Positions 1-6,298 of a stretch of DNA of 10,231 nucleotides are shown one piece after another (within the stretch, counting starts at the first letter, position 1; each line of letters starts with the position of its first letter). This DNA comes from an uncultured Gemmatimonadota bacterium (GTDB taxonomy: Bacteria; Gemmatimonadota; Gemmatimonadetes; Longimicrobiales; Gaopeijiaceae), in the NCBI GenBank assembly GCA_937136445.1, contig CAKZOQ010000218.1:1-10231 (forward strand), in the 5' to 3' direction. A model generated the notes under the pieces. That model was not told where the DNA came from. It saw nothing but the letters and a program-made list of their open reading frames with translations, and did no database searches. A program made the position numbers and the translations under genes.

Positions 1-1
1 C

Positions 2-2272
2 GACGACAACCGGGAGGACGACGCCTGGGATGCCGTCTGGTCCTCGCAGGTCACGATCGACGACAAGGGCTGGACCGCCGAGCTCCGCATCCCCCTCTCC
101 CAGATCCGATACGACGCCTCCGACGAGGTGCAGAGCTGGGGGTTCAACGTCCGCCGGGAACGCGTGGTCACCAACGAGCGCAGCTACCTGCACCTCGTCT
201 CCCGGCTGCAGCAGGGCCAGGTGAGCCAGTTCGGCCGTCTGGAGGGTGTGGCCGTCCCGGATCCGCCGATGCGGCTCGAGGCCCTCCCCTACGCCGTCAC
301 CTCGCTCTACAACGGGCCCTCGGAGCCGGGCGATCCCTTCTTCGACGGTGCCGAGAGCGCCCAGCGGGTGGGGGTGGACCTCTCCTACGGCCTGGGCTCG
401 TCCTTCACCCTGGATGCCACCCTGAACCCGGACTTCGGGCAGGTGGAGGCGGATCCGGCGGTCATCAACCTGTCGGCCTTCGAGACGTTCTTCCGGGAGC
501 AGCGGCCCTTCTTCGTGGAGGATGCGCGGATCTTCGACTTCGGGCTCTCCGGCGGCCGGAACTCGCTCTTCTACAGCCGGCGGATCGGGCGTTCACCCCA
601 GGGCGGCGTCCCGGACGACGCCGTATACTCGGAGGTCCCGGACAACGCCACCATCCTCGGAGCGGCCAAGCTCGCCGGCCGCACCACCACCGGTCTCTCG
701 GTGGGTGCGCTGGCGGCCGTCACCGACGGAGAGAGCGGGCGTGCCGTCCTTCCTGGCGGGTCCCGGGAGCGGTTCCTGGTGGAGCCGCGGTCCACCTTCG
801 GGGTGGTGAGCCTGCAACAGGACTTCAACGAGGGCGCCTCCAGCGTCGGCGGAATCGTCACCGGCATGCGCCGGGATCTGCCCGGGGACGGCTCCTTCGA
901 CTTCCTTCCGGGCACGGCCTACAACGCCGGCCTCCGCTTCGAGCACCAGTGGGACCAGCGGGAGTGGGCCCTCTGGGGGTTCTTCGCCGGGAGCCACGTG
1001 CGAGGGAGCCAGGACGCGCTCCTGGAGATCCAGACGGCCTCGAACCACTACTTCCAACGGCCTGATGCCACCCGTCTGGGCGTGGATTCCACCGCCACCG
1101 CCCTCACCGGCGCGGAGTGGCGCCTGCAGATGGAGCGACGTCGTGGCGACTGGACCGGAGCCATCTGGGCCGCCGAGGTCACCGACGGGTTCGAGATCAA
1201 CGACGTGGGCTTCAGCCAGAGCGCGGAGCGGCTGGATGCCGGATTCCGGGTGGGGTATCGGGAGATCGAGCCCGGCGACTGGTACCGGTCCTACAACGTG
1301 AACTTCTCCAACTACCACAACTGGAGCCACGAGGCGCTGGACGACGCCTTCCGGATCTCGTCCTGGAACGACGCGCGGCTGCGCGGAAGCTACAACCTCC
1401 GGGGCGAGGCGGAGCTGACCAACTTCTGGGAGGTTAACGGCGACCTCTCCTACAGCCCCGAGGCCAGGAGCCGCTCGGCCACCCGGGGTGGTCCCATCAT
1501 GGTGGAGCCCGCCTCCGTCCGCGCGGGGGTACGGGTGAACACGGACCGCAGAAAGGCGCTGAGCTTCGGTCTCAACCTGGACTGGGACGAGGCCCGTCGG
1601 GGGACCGGCGGAGGCACCTCCGTGGGCGGGTCGGTGAACATCCAGCCCAGCGATCAGGTGGAGATCCGCCTGGAGCCGCGCCTGAACTGGGAGCGGGACG
1701 GAGCCCAGTACGTGACCACACGGACGACGGACGGGCTGGACTATGCGCCCACCTACGGATCCCGCTACTTCTTCGCGGACCTGGAGCGGCAGACCTTCTC
1801 CCTGGAGACCCGGCTGGACTGGATCTTCACACCAGACCTATCGCTCCAGCTCTTCGCGCAGCCGCTCCTCTCCTCCGGCGACTACCGGAGCTACAAGCAG
1901 CTCGCCGCCAGCGGGTCCTTCGACTTCCTGAGCTTCGAGCCCGGCACGGCCATGGAGGTGGGCGGCGGAGTGGTCTGCAGCGGCGGCTCCATCTGCCGCG
2001 TCGCGGACGACCAGTACGTGGACGTGGACGGCGACGGTCGTGCCGACCTGGATTTCGAGGACGAGGACTTCAACGTCCGCTCCCTGGTGGGCAATGCGGT
2101 GCTCCGCTGGGAGTACCGGCCTGGCTCCACCGTCTTCCTGGTCTGGCAGCGGTCCCAGGCGGGGAGCGTCGGCACCGGGACCTTCGACTTCGGGCGGGAC
2201 CTGGACGCCCTCTTCGCCGCCCCGGCGGAGGACCGGTTCATCCTCAAGGTGAACTACTGGCTGGGACTCTAG
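2..2272 (+). CDS. DUF5916 family outer-membrane protein (5'-truncated)
   Basis: The reading frame is open from the first base, so the gene starts upstream; 756 residues and a TAG stop are visible. The first 50 or so residues look like the end of a CBM9-like domain (residues KGWTAELRIPLSQIRYD followed by WGFNVRR). The rest is the DUF5916 region, with the family hallmark around residues 163-185 (FFREQRPFFVEDARIFDFG, then LFYSRRIGR). Many alternating aromatic/polar strands follow, as in an outer-membrane beta barrel, and the end (NAVLRWEYRPGST to KVNYWLGL) is the family's usual C-terminus. A DVDGDGRAD calcium-loop-like motif lies at 2021-2047, just after a two-cysteine segment. These proteins are widespread in Bacteroidota and Gemmatimonadota and have no established function; surface glycan or substrate binding is only a guess. 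The family call is firm, the role is not. Confidence 0.9.
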   Translation, partial: DDNREDDAWDAVWSSQVTIDDKGWTAELRIPLSQIRYDASDEVQSWGFNVRRERVVTNERSYLHLVSRLQQGQVSQFGRLEGVAVPDPPMRLEALPYAVTSLYNGPSEPGDPFFDGAESAQRVGVDLSYGLGSSFTLDATLNPDFGQVEADPAVINLSAFETFFREQRPFFVEDARIFDFGLSGGRNSLFYSRRIGRSPQGGVPDDAVYSEVPDNATILGAAKLAGRTTTGLSVGALAAVTDGESGRAVLPGGSRERFLVEPRSTFGVVSLQQDFNEGASSVGGIVTGMRRDLPGDGSFDFLPGTAYNAGLRFEHQWDQREWALWGFFAGSHVRGSQDALLEIQTASNHYFQRPDATRLGVDSTATALTGAEWRLQMERRRGDWTGAIWAAEVTDGFEINDVGFSQSAERLDAGFRVGYREIEPGDWYRSYNVNFSNYHNWSHEALDDAFRISSWNDARLRGSYNLRGEAELTNFWEVNGDLSYSPEARSRSATRGGPIMVEPASVRAGVRVNTDRRKALSFGLNLDWDEARRGTGGGTSVGGSVNIQPSDQVEIRLEPRLNWERDGAQYVTTRTTDGLDYAPTYGSRYFFADLERQTFSLETRLDWIFTPDLSLQLFAQPLLSSGDYRSYKQLAASGSFDFLSFEPGTAMEVGGGVVCSGGSICRVADDQYVDVDGDGRADLDFEDEDFNVRSLVGNAVLRWEYRPGSTVFLVWQRSQAGSVGTGTFDFGRDLDALFAAPAEDRFILKVNYWLGL

Positions 2273-2315
2273 CGCCGGGTCGTCGACCTGGGTCGCCGTC
2301 CCCCGACTTGACCCC

Positions 2316-2330
2316 CCGCCGCGCCGGCGG
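2316..2330 (+). terminator. GC hairpin after the DUF5916 gene (terminator-like)
   Basis: CCGCCG-CGC-CGGCGG is a perfect 6-bp stem with a 3-nt loop, 44 bp after the DUF5916 stop and 13 bp before the next small gene. No T-run follows, so it is not a classical intrinsic terminator. It may attenuate read-through or simply reflect high GC. It is the only compact stem I found in this 70-bp gap. Confidence 0.3.
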
Positions 2331-2342
2331 CACCCTCCGATC

Positions 2343-2444
2343 ATGAGCCTCTTCGACATCATCGGGTTGGTCGTGGTCGGCCTCGGCTTCGTGGGCCTCA
2401 TCTTCTATGCCGCCTGGCACGCGCGAAGCTGGGACGACGAGTGA
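2343..2444 (+). CDS. 33-residue single-helix membrane peptide
   Basis: ATG at 2343 opens a 33-codon frame ending in TGA at 2442-2444. Residues about 4-25 form one strongly hydrophobic helix (IIGLVVVGLGFVGLIFYAA), followed by a short polar tail (WHARSWDDE). The stop overlaps the GTG start of the next gene as GTGA, the usual arrangement for translational coupling, which is the best argument that this short frame is real. The Shine-Dalgarno sequence before it is weak. I recognise no family. It could be a small membrane protein co-produced with the aminotransferase-like enzyme. Alternatively it could be a leader peptide whose translation opens the downstream start. Confidence 0.55.
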   Translation: MSLFDIIGLVVVGLGFVGLIFYAAWHARSWDDE

Positions 2445-3646
2445 CCCCCGCAGCGTCGGGACCCCCCGACGACGCCCCACCCCTGGACTGCCAGCGGGAC
2501 CGGTTCTCGCTGCCCAGGCACGTCCACTACCTGAACTGCGCCTACATGGCGCCCCTCTCCCGCGCCGCGGAGGCCGCCGGTATCGACGGGCTCCGGCGGA
2601 AGGTTGTTCCCACCGGCATTCACCCCGACGACTTCTTCGCGCCCAGTGACCGGGCCCGTCGGCTCTTCGCCGGCCTGGTGGGCTCCCAGGAGCCCGAGCG
2701 TGTGGCCATCCATCCCGGGGCCTCCTACGGCATCGCCACGGCGGCGCGGAATCTCCCCGTGGAGGAGGGACAGAACCTGGTCCTCACCGGAGAGCAGTTC
2801 CCGGGGAACGTCTACGCCTGGACGCGGAAGGCTCGCGAAGCCGGGGCGGAGGTGCGGATGGTGGGTCCCGAGGACGGGGCGGGGGACGCGTCGCGAGGCG
2901 CCCTCTGGAACGAGCGCCTCCTGGACGCGGTGGACGAGGGCACGGCGGTGGTCGCGGTGCCCCACGTCCACTGGACGGACGGGACGCGATTCGGTCTGGC
3001 AGAGCTGGGCCGCCGCTGCCGGTCGGTGGGGGCCGCGCTGGTCCTGGACGTCACCCAGTCGGTGGGGGCGCTCCCCCTGGACGTCTCCGAGATCCGCCCC
3101 GACGCCGTGGTCTGCGCCGCCTACAAGTGGCTCCTGGGGCCCTATTCCCTGGCCTTCGCCTGGTTCGGGCCCCGCTTCGACGACGGAGAGCCCCTGGAGG
3201 AGACCTGGATCGGGCGGGACCGCAGTGAGGAGTTCCAGAAGCTGGTGGACTATCAGGAGAGCTATCAGCCGGGCGCCGTCCGCTACGACGTGGCCGAGCG
3301 CTCCAACTTCGCGCTGCTCCCGGTGGCGCTGGCCGGCCTCGAGCTCGTCACCGACTGGCGCCCAGAACGGGTCCAACGCTACTGCGCGGACCTCACCGGG
3401 GGGCTGCTGGAGGAGGCGGTGGAGCTGGGCTTCGACGTGGAGGAGCCCCGGTGGCGTGGCGAGCATCTCTTCGGGCTCCGGATGCCCCCGGGTCTGGACC
3501 TGGGGGAGCTCCGGGACCGCCTTTCGGCTCGGAGGGTGGTAGTCTCCCTCCGGGGGACCGCCCTCCGTCTCTCCCCCAACGCCTACAACGACGAGGCCGA
3601 CGTCACCGCCCTGCGTGAGGTCCTCCGGTCCGTCGTCGCCGGCTGA
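2441..3646 (+). CDS. Aminotransferase class V-fold PLP-dependent enzyme
   Basis: This 401-residue protein has the fold-type I layout of class V aminotransferases (SufS / isopenicillin N epimerase / kynureninase-like). LNCAYMAPLS (31-40) is the N-terminal substrate-side motif and HPGASYGIAT (91-100) the phosphate-binding region. D203 in VLDVTQSVG would pair with the PLP pyridine nitrogen, and K229 in AAYKWLLGPYS would form the Schiff base. R377 in LRLSPNAYN is the usual carboxylate-binding arginine. I see no catalytic cysteine in the C-terminal loop where SufS/IscS enzymes carry one, so cysteine desulfurase activity is unlikely. The GTG start at 2441 has GGGA six bases upstream and overlaps the 33-residue peptide's stop. 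The next Met (residue 36) lies inside the conserved core and would be too late. The substrate cannot be told from the sequence. Confidence 0.88.
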   Translation: MTPAASGPPDDAPPLDCQRDRFSLPRHVHYLNCAYMAPLSRAAEAAGIDGLRRKVVPTGIHPDDFFAPSDRARRLFAGLVGSQEPERVAIHPGASYGIATAARNLPVEEGQNLVLTGEQFPGNVYAWTRKAREAGAEVRMVGPEDGAGDASRGALWNERLLDAVDEGTAVVAVPHVHWTDGTRFGLAELGRRCRSVGAALVLDVTQSVGALPLDVSEIRPDAVVCAAYKWLLGPYSLAFAWFGPRFDDGEPLEETWIGRDRSEEFQKLVDYQESYQPGAVRYDVAERSNFALLPVALAGLELVTDWRPERVQRYCADLTGGLLEEAVELGFDVEEPRWRGEHLFGLRMPPGLDLGELRDRLSARRVVVSLRGTALRLSPNAYNDEADVTALREVLRSVVAG

Positions 3647-3661
3647 GGCGTCCCGTCAGCC
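3641..3661. terminator. Inverted repeat across two convergent stop codons
   Basis: GGCTGA (3641-3646) and TCAGCC (3656-3661) form a perfect 6-bp inverted repeat with a 9-nt spacer. Each arm holds the TGA stop of one of the two convergent genes. It could act as a weak two-way terminator, but there is no T-run on either side, so termination is only suggested. Confidence 0.25.
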
Positions 3662-4216
3662 TCCCACCTGGAGCCCGAAGACCACCTCCGCCCGGTCCCC
3701 GGTGCGAATGCCCCGTTCGTCGAACCATCCCTGGCGGACCTCCAGGGCGAACATGGCCGGGACGGCGCTTTCGTGGGGTGTGGTGGTCTCCGGGTCCATC
3801 TGCTGGATGTCCACGATGGTGAATCCCGCGTCCATGTAGGCGATGTCCAGCGCCACGTAGGTGTTGTTCATCCAGAACGACCGGATGCCGGTGTCGGGGA
3901 AGACGAAGAGCATGCCCGTGCCGTCGGGGACCTCCTCCCGGTACATGAGACCCTCCGCCCGTTCGTCCGGGCTGCGGGCCACCTCCACCACCACCGTATC
4001 GCTTCCGAAGATGACCCATGCCCGGTCGGCAGGCGGTCGGGGCTCGTCGGCGGGCATGGCGGGCACCTGGGCAGGGGTCTCTCCGCTCCCTCCGTTGGCG
4101 CTCCCTTCGGCGGCCGCGTCGGTCCCGCCGCGGGACCCACAGGCCAGGAAGCCCACCACGAGAAGCGACAGCGCGGGCCGAATGGCCCGAATCGGCGTCT
4201 GTACAAGCGATTTCAC
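3656..4216 (-). CDS. DUF192 domain lipoprotein
   Basis: The 186-residue protein starts with a lipoprotein-type signal: basic residues, then a hydrophobic stretch ending LLVVGFLAC, with C26 as the likely lipidated cysteine. Phe at -3 of the lipobox is slightly unusual. A low-complexity Gly/Ala/Pro/Glu linker (about 27-65) leads into a DUF192 domain (about 66-184) marked by AEGLMYREEVPDGTGMLFVF, SFWMNNTYVALDIAYMD and the late ALEVRQGWFDERGI. DUF192 proteins are small secreted or membrane-anchored beta-sheet proteins of unknown biochemical role. I chose the GTG at 4216 because GGAGGTGA sits exactly 8 bases upstream; an in-frame GTG at 4228 overlaps that site and is less likely. The gene converges on the aminotransferase gene with a 9-bp gap and diverges from the Trm112-like gene. 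Confidence 0.88.
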   Translation of the reverse strand: MKSLVQTPIRAIRPALSLLVVGFLACGSRGGTDAAAEGSANGGSGETPAQVPAMPADEPRPPADRAWVIFGSDTVVVEVARSPDERAEGLMYREEVPDGTGMLFVFPDTGIRSFWMNNTYVALDIAYMDAGFTIVDIQQMDPETTTPHESAVPAMFALEVRQGWFDERGIRTGDRAEVVFGLQVGG

Positions 4217-4313
4217 AGGATTGTTCACCTCCCGGCCCTCCGGTGATTTCGGTAAGTTACGAGACTGCGAACCAGATCCCAACGGCCCGCCGCTCGGGCC
4301 CGGAGAAAGGTCG
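4217..4313. promoter_or_regulatory. Divergent intergenic region (likely holds two promoters)
   Basis: These 97 bp separate the divergent starts of the DUF192 lipoprotein and the Trm112-like gene, so promoters for both must lie here or inside the opposing gene. The stretch 4205-4260 is noticeably richer in A and T than the surroundings (TGATTTCGGTAAGTTAC near 4244-4260). I could not fit a convincing -35/-10 pair. GGAG at 4302-4305 is the ribosome binding site of the Trm112-like gene, 8 bases from its ATG. Confidence 0.4.
4225..4232 (-). promoter_or_regulatory. Strong Shine-Dalgarno of the DUF192 gene
   Basis: On the minus strand the sequence reads GGAGGTGA, a full match to the 16S rRNA anti-SD, followed by 8 bases and GTG. 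It decides the start at 4216 over other in-frame starts upstream. Confidence 0.75.
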
Positions 4314-4580
4314 ATGTTGGACCCTGAACTCCTGGACATTCTCGTGTGCCCCGAGTCGAAGCAGCCCGTGCGTCCTGCCGATGCCGAGCTGCTGAAGCGG
4401 GTGAATGAAGGCGTGTCGCGTGGAGCCCTCCGCACCCGGTCCGGCGACCCCGTGCAGGAGCCGCTGGTCGAAGCGCTGGTCCGCGACGACGGAACCGTGC
4501 TCTACCCGGTCCGGGACGGCATCCCCATCATGCTCATCGACGAATCCGTTCCCCTCGGGAACCTGGATTCTCCGCGGTGA
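4314..4580 (+). CDS. Trm112/UPF0434-family small protein
   Basis: The 88-residue protein opens with LDPELLDILVCPESKQPV and closes with VLYPVRDGIPIMLIDE, the two conserved blocks of the Trm112/UPF0434 family. In eukaryotes and archaea Trm112 is the small zinc-binding partner that activates tRNA, rRNA and release-factor methyltransferases. The bacterial role is less settled. This copy has only one cysteine (C12): the second position of the CPxC pair is serine, and the later cysteine pair is replaced by a roughly 25-residue insertion between the blocks, so it probably binds no zinc. I recall similar long, cysteine-poor versions in other bacteria. ATG at 4314 is chosen for its GGAG at 8 bases and because it begins at the conserved N-terminus. 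It lies 176 bp upstream of the respiratory operon and need not be part of it. Confidence 0.87.
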   Translation: MLDPELLDILVCPESKQPVRPADAELLKRVNEGVSRGALRTRSGDPVQEPLVEALVRDDGTVLYPVRDGIPIMLIDESVPLGNLDSPR

Positions 4581-4702
4581 GATCCCTCACCGCTCCGCTG
4601 CTGACCCACCGCATTACGATGCTCACTTCGATCCTGTCGAGATACGTCGGCACACCGCTTGTGAAAATGGGTACTTGCCACGTCCCCCAGAATGAGGTCC
4701 GC

Positions 4703-4724
4703 GGGGACGCGTCCCCGGGGCCCC
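4703..4724. repeat. Stacked GC palindromes in the oxidase operon leader
   Basis: GGGGACGCGTCCCC (4703-4716) is a perfect 14-bp palindrome. It runs directly into CCCCGGGG (4713-4720) and GGGGCCCC (4717-4724), so three palindromes overlap within 22 bp, 33 bp upstream of the cytochrome c start. No T-run follows. It could be an operator for a dimeric regulator or a leader RNA stem; the function is not known. Confidence 0.5.
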
Positions 4725-4725
4725 A

Positions 4726-4751
4726 TCACCGACCCACTCCCACCTCGGTGA
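4726..4751 (+). promoter_or_regulatory. Hairpin over the ribosome binding site of the cytochrome gene
   Basis: TCACCGA (4726-4732) and TCGGTGA (4745-4751) are exact inverted repeats separated by 12 bases. The 3' arm contains the GGTGA part of the GGTGAGGAG ribosome binding region before ATG 4757. A second, mutually exclusive small stem (CCTC 4743-4746 with GAGG 4750-4753) is possible. Together they could limit translation of the first gene of the operon. The pairing is seen in the sequence; regulation is inferred. Confidence 0.4.
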
Positions 4752-4756
4752 GGAGC

Positions 4757-5404
4757 ATGCAACGCACCCGGTCCTTCGGCGCCCTCTTCGCCGTCCTCCT
4801 GACGGTGGCCGCCTGTATGCCTGCGGAGCCCGAGCAGGGCATCGCTCGAGGGGAGGCTCTCTACGACACCTGTGTTCCCTGCCACGGCCCGCAGGGGCAG
4901 GGCAACGAGGCGCTGGGCGCCCCGCTCATCGCAGGTCTCCCCCAGTGGTACCTCGAAAATCAGCTCGAAAAGTACGAGAACGGTTGGAGGGGCGGACACC
5001 CCATGGACACGGTGGGCATTCGGATGCGCTCCATGGCCAACGCCCTCGACCTGGAAGGAGATCGGGAATCGGTGTCGGAATATGTCGCATCGATGCCTGT
5101 TCCCGCCGTCCCGGCGTCCCTCGAGGTGGGTGACCCCCAGGCCGGCCAGCAGGTCTACCAGACCTGCATCGCCTGCCACGGACCGGAGGCCGGCGGGAAC
5201 GAGGCCGTCCAGTCTCCGCCCCTCGTGGGGCAGCACGACTGGTACCTCCTCAGCCAGCTCCACAAGTTCAAGCGTGGCTGGCGGGGTGTGAACCCGAACG
5301 ACACCTGGGGCCAGACCATGCGTCCGAACTCCATGCTTCTCTCGGACGAGGACATGGAGGACGTCGTCGCCTACATCCGTTCGTTGGACCAGACGGAGGA
5401 GTAA
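4757..5404 (+). CDS. Diheme class I cytochrome c lipoprotein (c4-like)
   Basis: The 215-residue protein has a lipoprotein signal ending LLTVAAC (C20), then two repeated cytochrome c domains with heme sites CVPCH (39-43) and CIACH (137-141). Each domain repeats the same scheme: CHGP, a QWYLENQL or DWYLLSQL segment, GWRG, and a late methionine cluster (MRSMA near 90-94; MRPNSM near 188-193) that probably supplies the axial ligand. Two tandem c553-type domains resemble cytochrome c4. Anchored to a membrane on the periplasmic side, it is a plausible electron donor to the oxidase encoded next. ATG 4757 begins right at the signal peptide; an in-frame GTG at 4577, overlapping the Trm112-like stop, would add 60 residues ahead of the signal and is unlikely. 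It is the first gene of the operon, and the next gene follows after 6 bp. Confidence 0.92.
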   Translation: MQRTRSFGALFAVLLTVAACMPAEPEQGIARGEALYDTCVPCHGPQGQGNEALGAPLIAGLPQWYLENQLEKYENGWRGGHPMDTVGIRMRSMANALDLEGDRESVSEYVASMPVPAVPASLEVGDPQAGQQVYQTCIACHGPEAGGNEAVQSPPLVGQHDWYLLSQLHKFKRGWRGVNPNDTWGQTMRPNSMLLSDEDMEDVVAYIRSLDQTEE

Positions 5405-5410
5405 AGACTC

Positions 5411-5587
5411 ATGTCCGAATCCACGCAGACCACGCAGGTCGTGCCGCCGGAAGACGGGCTGGACCCCTTGGCCCCGCCCCCCGACGACGAGAATCCGGCG
5501 CTCTTCGACGCCGAGAAGACCTACGTCATCACGGTGCTGAGCTCCATTCTGTTCTGCGGCGCCATCATCGTCTTCATCCTACTCTGA
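5411..5587 (+). CDS. 58-residue single-helix protein in the oxidase operon
   Basis: ATG 5411 to TGA 5587 encodes 58 residues. The first 36 or so are acidic and proline-rich (VVPPEDGLDPLAPPPDDENP), followed by one transmembrane helix (about 39-58, YVITVLSSILFCGAIIVFIL) that ends the protein. A strong GGAGGAG at 5395-5401, overlapping the previous stop, precedes the ATG by 9 bases. It fits tightly between the cytochrome c (6-bp gap) and subunit II (18-bp gap) genes. I do not recognise a family. Size and position suggest a small structural or assembly subunit of the oxidase, in the way that small one-helix subunits accompany other heme-copper oxidases. The lysine before the helix suggests the N-terminus faces the cytoplasm. 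Confidence 0.78.
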   Translation: MSESTQTTQVVPPEDGLDPLAPPPDDENPALFDAEKTYVITVLSSILFCGAIIVFILL

Positions 5588-5605
5588 CCGGGCGCGACGA
5601 GAGAC

Positions 5606-6286
5606 ATGTTCGAGCGGTTGGCAATCCAGGCTTCGTCCTTCGCAGGCGACATCGATGGCCTGATCCTCCTCATCGCGGTCCTGGTGGGCTTCTGGTTCAT
5701 CGTGGCCGAGGGGATGTTCTTCTGGCTCATCTGGCGCTTCCGCGAGAGGCCGGATCAGAAGAGCCAGTACATCACCGGCAAAGAGAAGCACCTGAAGCGC
5801 TGGGTCACGATTCCCCACGCGCTGGTGCTGGTCTGCGACGTCTTCATCATCATCGGTGCCGTGCGCGTCTGGTATGACGTGAAGCAGCACCTTCCGGAGC
5901 CGGACACGGTGATCCGGGTGGAGGGACAGCAATGGGCGTGGGTCTTCCAGCACCCGGGTCCGGACAACGAGCTGGACACCGGGGATGACATCTGGACCAC
6001 CGACGACCTCTATGTCGAGGTGGACCGGACGTACCACTTCCGGCTCTCTTCCCGGGACGTCCTCCACAACTTCTCCGTCCCGGCCTTCCGGCTGAAACAG
6101 GACGCGGTCCCCGGCCGGACCATCACGGGGTGGTTCCACGCCACCTCCACGGGGACCTACGACATCCAGTGCGCCGAGATCTGTGGCATCGGTCACGGCG
6201 TCATGGCAGGACGCATCAACATCCAGGATGCCGAAACGCACGCCTCCTGGATGTCCGAGAACGCCACCACCACCGCCGCGCAGTAG
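5606..6286 (+). CDS. coxB: Cytochrome c oxidase subunit II (CuA)
   Basis: The 226-residue protein has two transmembrane helices (about 17-45 and 68-90) and a periplasmic cupredoxin domain. GQQWAWVF (108-114) is the aromatic electron-entry segment. The CuA ligands are all present: H154 in DVLHNFSVP, then C189, E191, C193, H197 and M200 in CAEICGIGHGVM. It accepts electrons from cytochrome c and passes them to heme a of subunit I. There is no cytochrome c domain at its C-terminus, unlike caa3-type subunit II; here that domain sits on the subunit IV-like protein. An acidic loop GPDNELDTGDDI (118-129) is inserted after the aromatic segment and looks like a calcium-binding loop. The ATG at 5606 has only a weak purine stretch (GACGAGAGAC) upstream. 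Subunit I follows 12 bp downstream. Confidence 0.96.
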   Translation: MFERLAIQASSFAGDIDGLILLIAVLVGFWFIVAEGMFFWLIWRFRERPDQKSQYITGKEKHLKRWVTIPHALVLVCDVFIIIGAVRVWYDVKQHLPEPDTVIRVEGQQWAWVFQHPGPDNELDTGDDIWTTDDLYVEVDRTYHFRLSSRDVLHNFSVPAFRLKQDAVPGRTITGWFHATSTGTYDIQCAEICGIGHGVMAGRINIQDAETHASWMSENATTTAAQ

Positions 6287-6298
6287 CGAGGACCCGAG

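Larger units (their letters stand above)
4581..4756 (+). promoter_or_regulatory. 176-bp leader upstream of the respiratory operon
   Basis: No gene fits convincingly here. The region separates the Trm112-like gene from the cytochrome c gene and is the natural place for the oxidase operon promoter. The part around 4611-4680 is less GC-rich than its surroundings, and the palindromes and hairpin listed separately occupy the last 55 bp. I found no clear sigma-70 style box pair. Confidence 0.4.

Noticed and set aside
2021..2047. Calcium-binding EF-hand-like domain in the DUF5916 protein
   Set aside because: A single DVDGDGRAD loop lies in a segment between barrel strands. I recall similar acidic stretches near the C-terminus of other DUF5916 proteins, so no separate domain is called.
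2316..2330. Strong intrinsic terminator after the DUF5916 gene
   Set aside because: The stem is perfect but there is no T-run; kept only as a low-confidence terminator-like hairpin.
2405..3466. 353-codon minus-strand frame opposite the aminotransferase-like gene
   Set aside because: It has no recognisable motifs and low-complexity composition, and the plus strand encodes an intact PLP enzyme.
4217..4435. N-terminal extension of the DUF192 gene up to 4435
   Set aside because: The extension runs across the Trm112-like coding region on the other strand. A perfect Shine-Dalgarno and a lipoprotein signal fix the start at GTG 4216.
4659..4703. Sigma-70 style promoter using TTGTGA or TTGCCA as the -35 box
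   Set aside because: No acceptable -10 sequence lies 16-18 bases downstream of either.
4577..4756. Earlier GTG start (4577) for the diheme cytochrome, overlapping the Trm112-like stop as GTGA
   Set aside because: It would place 60 poorly composed residues before a clear lipoprotein signal peptide that starts at ATG 4757.
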